Shown piece by piece: positions 62,379 through 64,000 of a stretch of DNA of 64,000 nucleotides. Under the pieces are notes generated by a model. That model had not been told where the DNA came from and did no database searches. It worked only from the letters and a program-made list of their open reading frames with translations. Location: assembly GCF_026339735.1 (NCBI RefSeq), contig NZ_JAPEQG010000001.1, forward strand, positions 7,090,501 through 7,154,500, given 5' to 3'. Within the stretch, counting starts at the first letter, position 1; every line of letters begins with the position of its first letter. A program made the translations under genes and the position numbers. This DNA is from Streptomyces sp. NBC_01669 (lineage in GTDB: Bacteria; Actinomycetota; Actinomycetes; Streptomycetales; Streptomycetaceae).

Positions 62379-62398
62379 GCGTCAGTTTTTACTGACGC
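62379..62398. promoter_or_regulatory. Palindrome GCGTCAGT-TTTT-ACTGACGC
   Basis: Perfect 8-bp arms and a 4-base T loop. It could be the terminator of the dnaE2-imuB operon (208 bases after its stop) or an operator for the lipase. The T-run lies in the loop rather than after the stem, so terminator use is uncertain. Confidence 0.45.
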
Positions 62399-62453
62399 GT
62401 AACTTCCCTCGCTACCTTACTCGCGCGTAATTTGGCATGAGCGCATAGAGCGT

Positions 62454-62489
62454 GGTACCGAACATCGGTACGGAACGTCGGTACAGAAC
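62454..62489. repeat. Three GGTACnGAAC direct repeats at 13-bp spacing upstream of the lipase
   Basis: GGTACCGAAC at 62454, GGTACGGAAC at 62467 and GGTACAGAAC at 62480 differ only at the sixth base. They end 64 bases before the lipase start, where a regulator could bind cooperatively. I do not recognise the binding protein. Confidence 0.7.
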
Positions 62490-62553
62490 TTGTGGTCCGG
62501 GCCGCAGGGCGCATTGACATCGCAACTCCCTTGAGCCGCAAGGAGACCACACG

Positions 62554-63444
62554 ATGCTGCCCTGGACACGTGCGCCGCGCACCCCACGTGCGCGGAGGAC
62601 CCTCGCCGCACTGCTCCTCGCCGTCGCAGCGTTCGCCGCCCCCACGGCGACCGCCACCGCAGCCACCCCCGCCGCCACGGCCCCCTCCCGGGGCTGGAAC
62701 GACTACTCCTGCAAACCCTCCGTAGCCCACCCCCGCCCCGTCGTCCTGGTCCACGGAACCTTCGGGAACTCGATCGACAACTGGCTCGTCCTCGCTCCGT
62801 ACCTGGTCAACCGGGGCTACTGCGTCTACTCGCTCGACTACGGCCAACTGCCCGGCGTCCCGTTCTTCAACGGCCTCGGTCCGATCGACAAATCGGCCGG
62901 GCAGCTCGCCACCTTCGTCGACCAGGTGCTCGCCGCCACCGGAGCGCCCAAGGCCGACATCGTCGGTCACTCCCAGGGCGGCATGATGCCCAACTACTAC
63001 CTGAAGTTCCTCGGCGGCGCCGCGAAGGTGAATGCCATGATCGGGCTCGCCCCCGACAACCACGGCACCACCCTCCTCGGGCTGACGAAACTGCTGCCGT
63101 ACTTCCCCGGCGCCGAGGACCTGCTGAACGCCGGCACGCCCGGTCTCGCGGACCAGGTCGCCGGATCCCCGTTCATCACCAAGCTCAACGCGGGCGGCGA
63201 CACCGTGCCCGGCGTGCGCTACACGGTCGTCGCGACCAAGTACGACGAGGTCGTGACCCCGTACCGCACGCAGTTCCTGGACGGGCCGAACGTACGCAAT
63301 GTCCTGCTCCAGGACCTGTGCCCGGTCGACCTGTCCGAGCATGTGGCGATCGGGACCGTGGACCGGATCGCGTACCACGAGGTGGCGAACGCCCTGGACC
63401 CGGCGCACGCCACCCCGACCACCTGCGCCTCGGCCATCGGCTGA
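62554..63444 (+). CDS. Secreted lipase/esterase (class 2 lipase family)
   Basis: A 296-aa exported alpha/beta hydrolase. The signal peptide (PRARRTLAALLLAVAAFA) is probably cleaved near residue 41. VVLVHGTFGNSIDNW gives the oxyanion hole, and GHSQGG the nucleophile at about residue 138. Asp in VVATKYDEVVTPY and His in DLSEHVAIGTVDRIAYHE are likely triad members. Cysteine pairs near the N-terminus (YSCKPS, YCVYS) and at the C-terminus (QDLCP, TTCAS) fit disulfides. ATG 62554 has AGGAGA 9 bases upstream. A 14-bp stem-loop follows. Neighbouring genes resemble the S. coelicolor region I recall as SCO1734-SCO1739; the locus tags are from memory. Confidence 0.9.
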   Translation: MLPWTRAPRTPRARRTLAALLLAVAAFAAPTATATAATPAATAPSRGWNDYSCKPSVAHPRPVVLVHGTFGNSIDNWLVLAPYLVNRGYCVYSLDYGQLPGVPFFNGLGPIDKSAGQLATFVDQVLAATGAPKADIVGHSQGGMMPNYYLKFLGGAAKVNAMIGLAPDNHGTTLLGLTKLLPYFPGAEDLLNAGTPGLADQVAGSPFITKLNAGGDTVPGVRYTVVATKYDEVVTPYRTQFLDGPNVRNVLLQDLCPVDLSEHVAIGTVDRIAYHEVANALDPAHATPTTCASAIG

Positions 63445-63450
63445 GGTCTT

Positions 63451-63496
63451 TCGTTCGGATCATGCCGGACCCGCGAGCCCGTCATGATCCGAACGA
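63451..63496. terminator. 14-bp stem-loop terminator shared by the lipase and AA10 genes
   Basis: Arms TCGTTCGGATCATG (63451-63464) and CATGATCCGAACGA (63483-63496) pair perfectly around an 18-base loop. The last codons and the stop of the minus-strand AA10 gene lie inside this structure. Confidence 0.82.
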
Positions 63497-63999
63497 GGGG
63501 CCGTGGCAAAGGGCTTCGCCTCCAGGTCCGACCATTTCAGGGGTTTCGCCGGGTCGTAGCCGGCCCTGGTGAGATACAGCTCGAAGGTGCCCCTGTGCGG
63601 TGCCGTGGCCCGGAAGCGGAAGGTGTGGGTGCCCGCCTTCATCTTCGTCGCCGGCCAGTCGGCGCGCGGCAGATCGAGCCCCTTGAACTTGTCGTTGCCC
63701 GCACTGCACAGTTTGCCGTCCGGGATCAACTGCCGGTGCTGTCCTGCCGCGTTGGCGATGTTGACTCCGTTCCAGTCGTACAGCGCCTGCGTCCCGCCCG
63801 CCGCGACCGCGGCCACGCACGCAGCCCACTTCGGGTGCTCGGGCCCCTCGGCGAAGCAGGCGGAGACCCGGCTGACCGGATCCGTCAGCGAACCATGGGC
63901 GGCGGACGGCGCCGCGGCGAGACCCGTCAGCGCGAGCGGCGCCGCGCCGAGCGCGACGATTGCGGCGGCCTTGCGGCGGGCGGTCCTGATCACGGCCAT
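63460..63999 (-). CDS. AA10 lytic polysaccharide monooxygenase (chitin/cellulose-binding), C-terminally truncated
   Basis: A 179-aa secreted copper enzyme. A signal peptide with RTARRK start ends at PSAAH, so the mature protein begins HGSLTDPVSR with the N-terminal His of the copper brace. The second brace His is in ATAPHRGTFELYLT. The usual middle (QALYDWNGVNIANAAGQHRQ, then LIPDGKLCSAGNDKFKG) is intact. After SDLEAKPFATA the frame runs into the terminator hairpin and stops. Full AA10 domains continue about 45 more residues, including an axial Phe/Tyr near a final YSCSDV. So the protein is probably inactive or unstable. ATG 63999 touches the window edge; a longer N-terminus is possible but not needed. 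Confidence 0.83.
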   Translation of the reverse strand: MAVIRTARRKAAAIVALGAAPLALTGLAAAPSAAHGSLTDPVSRVSACFAEGPEHPKWAACVAAVAAGGTQALYDWNGVNIANAAGQHRQLIPDGKLCSAGNDKFKGLDLPRADWPATKMKAGTHTFRFRATAPHRGTFELYLTRAGYDPAKPLKWSDLEAKPFATAPRSDHDGLAGPA

Positions 64000-64000
64000 G

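Larger units (their letters stand above)
62171..62553. other. Intergenic region upstream of the lipase gene
   Basis: About 380 bases without a gene. The second half is AT-richer and holds a palindrome (62379-62398), two CGCGTAA copies (62396-62402 and 62424-62430) and a triple direct repeat (62454-62489); details under those entries. Confidence 0.55.

Noticed and set aside
1-64000. tRNA genes, CRISPR arrays, integrase or prophage structural genes
   Set aside because: No cloverleaf with a T-loop match, no regularly spaced 25-40-bp repeats, and no integrase or phage morphogenesis motifs were seen by eye; a tRNA/CRISPR scan would settle this.

Overview
The window is high-GC actinobacterial chromosome, almost certainly Streptomyces. 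The signs are GTG/TTG starts with GGAGG-type ribosome sites, a streptogrisin-like protease, an AA10 chitin/cellulose-active enzyme, XRE/DUF5753-DUF397 regulator pairs, an FxsABCT peptide locus and a dnaE2 with an actinobacterial LexA box. No tRNA, rRNA or CRISPR array was seen.

Layout. (1) 1-7,927: a ribosomally made, radical-SAM-modified peptide locus, fxsA-fxsB-fxsC-fxsT. FxsA is cut by, or lies very near, the window edge. (2) 7,964-10,370: an alpha/beta hydrolase and a secreted S1 protease, each closed by a strong hairpin. (3) 10,443-22,578: left half of a defence island, with an N6-adenine methylase fused to a specificity-like domain, two Ser/Thr kinases, and drmD-drmMI of a class 1 DISARM system. 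(4) 22,579-33,494: apparently unrelated cargo. It holds a small membrane protein, two paralogous XRE/DUF397 loci (one split from its operator by an IS4-family element), a zinc-ribbon protein, a gene broken by an IS30-family element, a PhoX-like Tat-exported protein and a septum-formation-type lipoprotein. (5) 33,666-56,827: right half of the island. It holds a HelD-like helicase, an operon of ParB-like protein, small protein and DUF262/DUF1524 nuclease with an alkyltransferase-like domain, a 1,985-aa helicase-nuclease ending in a GreA/B-C-like domain, a UvrD-type helicase with a RelE-like N-terminus, and drmA-drmB-drmC. (6) 56,909-64,000: a decayed membrane-protein gene at the island edge, then a dnaE2-imuB-like mutasome operon, a lipase and a truncated AA10 enzyme, which look like conserved Streptomyces backbone.

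The most interesting point is that the DISARM genes look like part of a larger co-regulated island. A 15-bp element, TGTGAACTGAGTCAA, occurs exactly at two places more than 8 kb apart, with one mismatch at a third, and as 2-3-mismatch variants at three more. All six copies lie in intergenic regions in front of island genes: methylase/kinase, drmD, HelD-like, ParB-like/large helicase (two copies) and UvrD/drmA. Five intergenic regions carry it and none of the cargo genes between drmMI and the HelD gene clearly do. I infer one regulon, split by about 11 kb of cargo, joining DISARM to kinases, a second methylase, three extra helicases (two with features suggesting contact with RNA polymerase) and a probable modification-dependent nuclease. 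All functional calls come from reading motifs and recalled family knowledge; no search was run.
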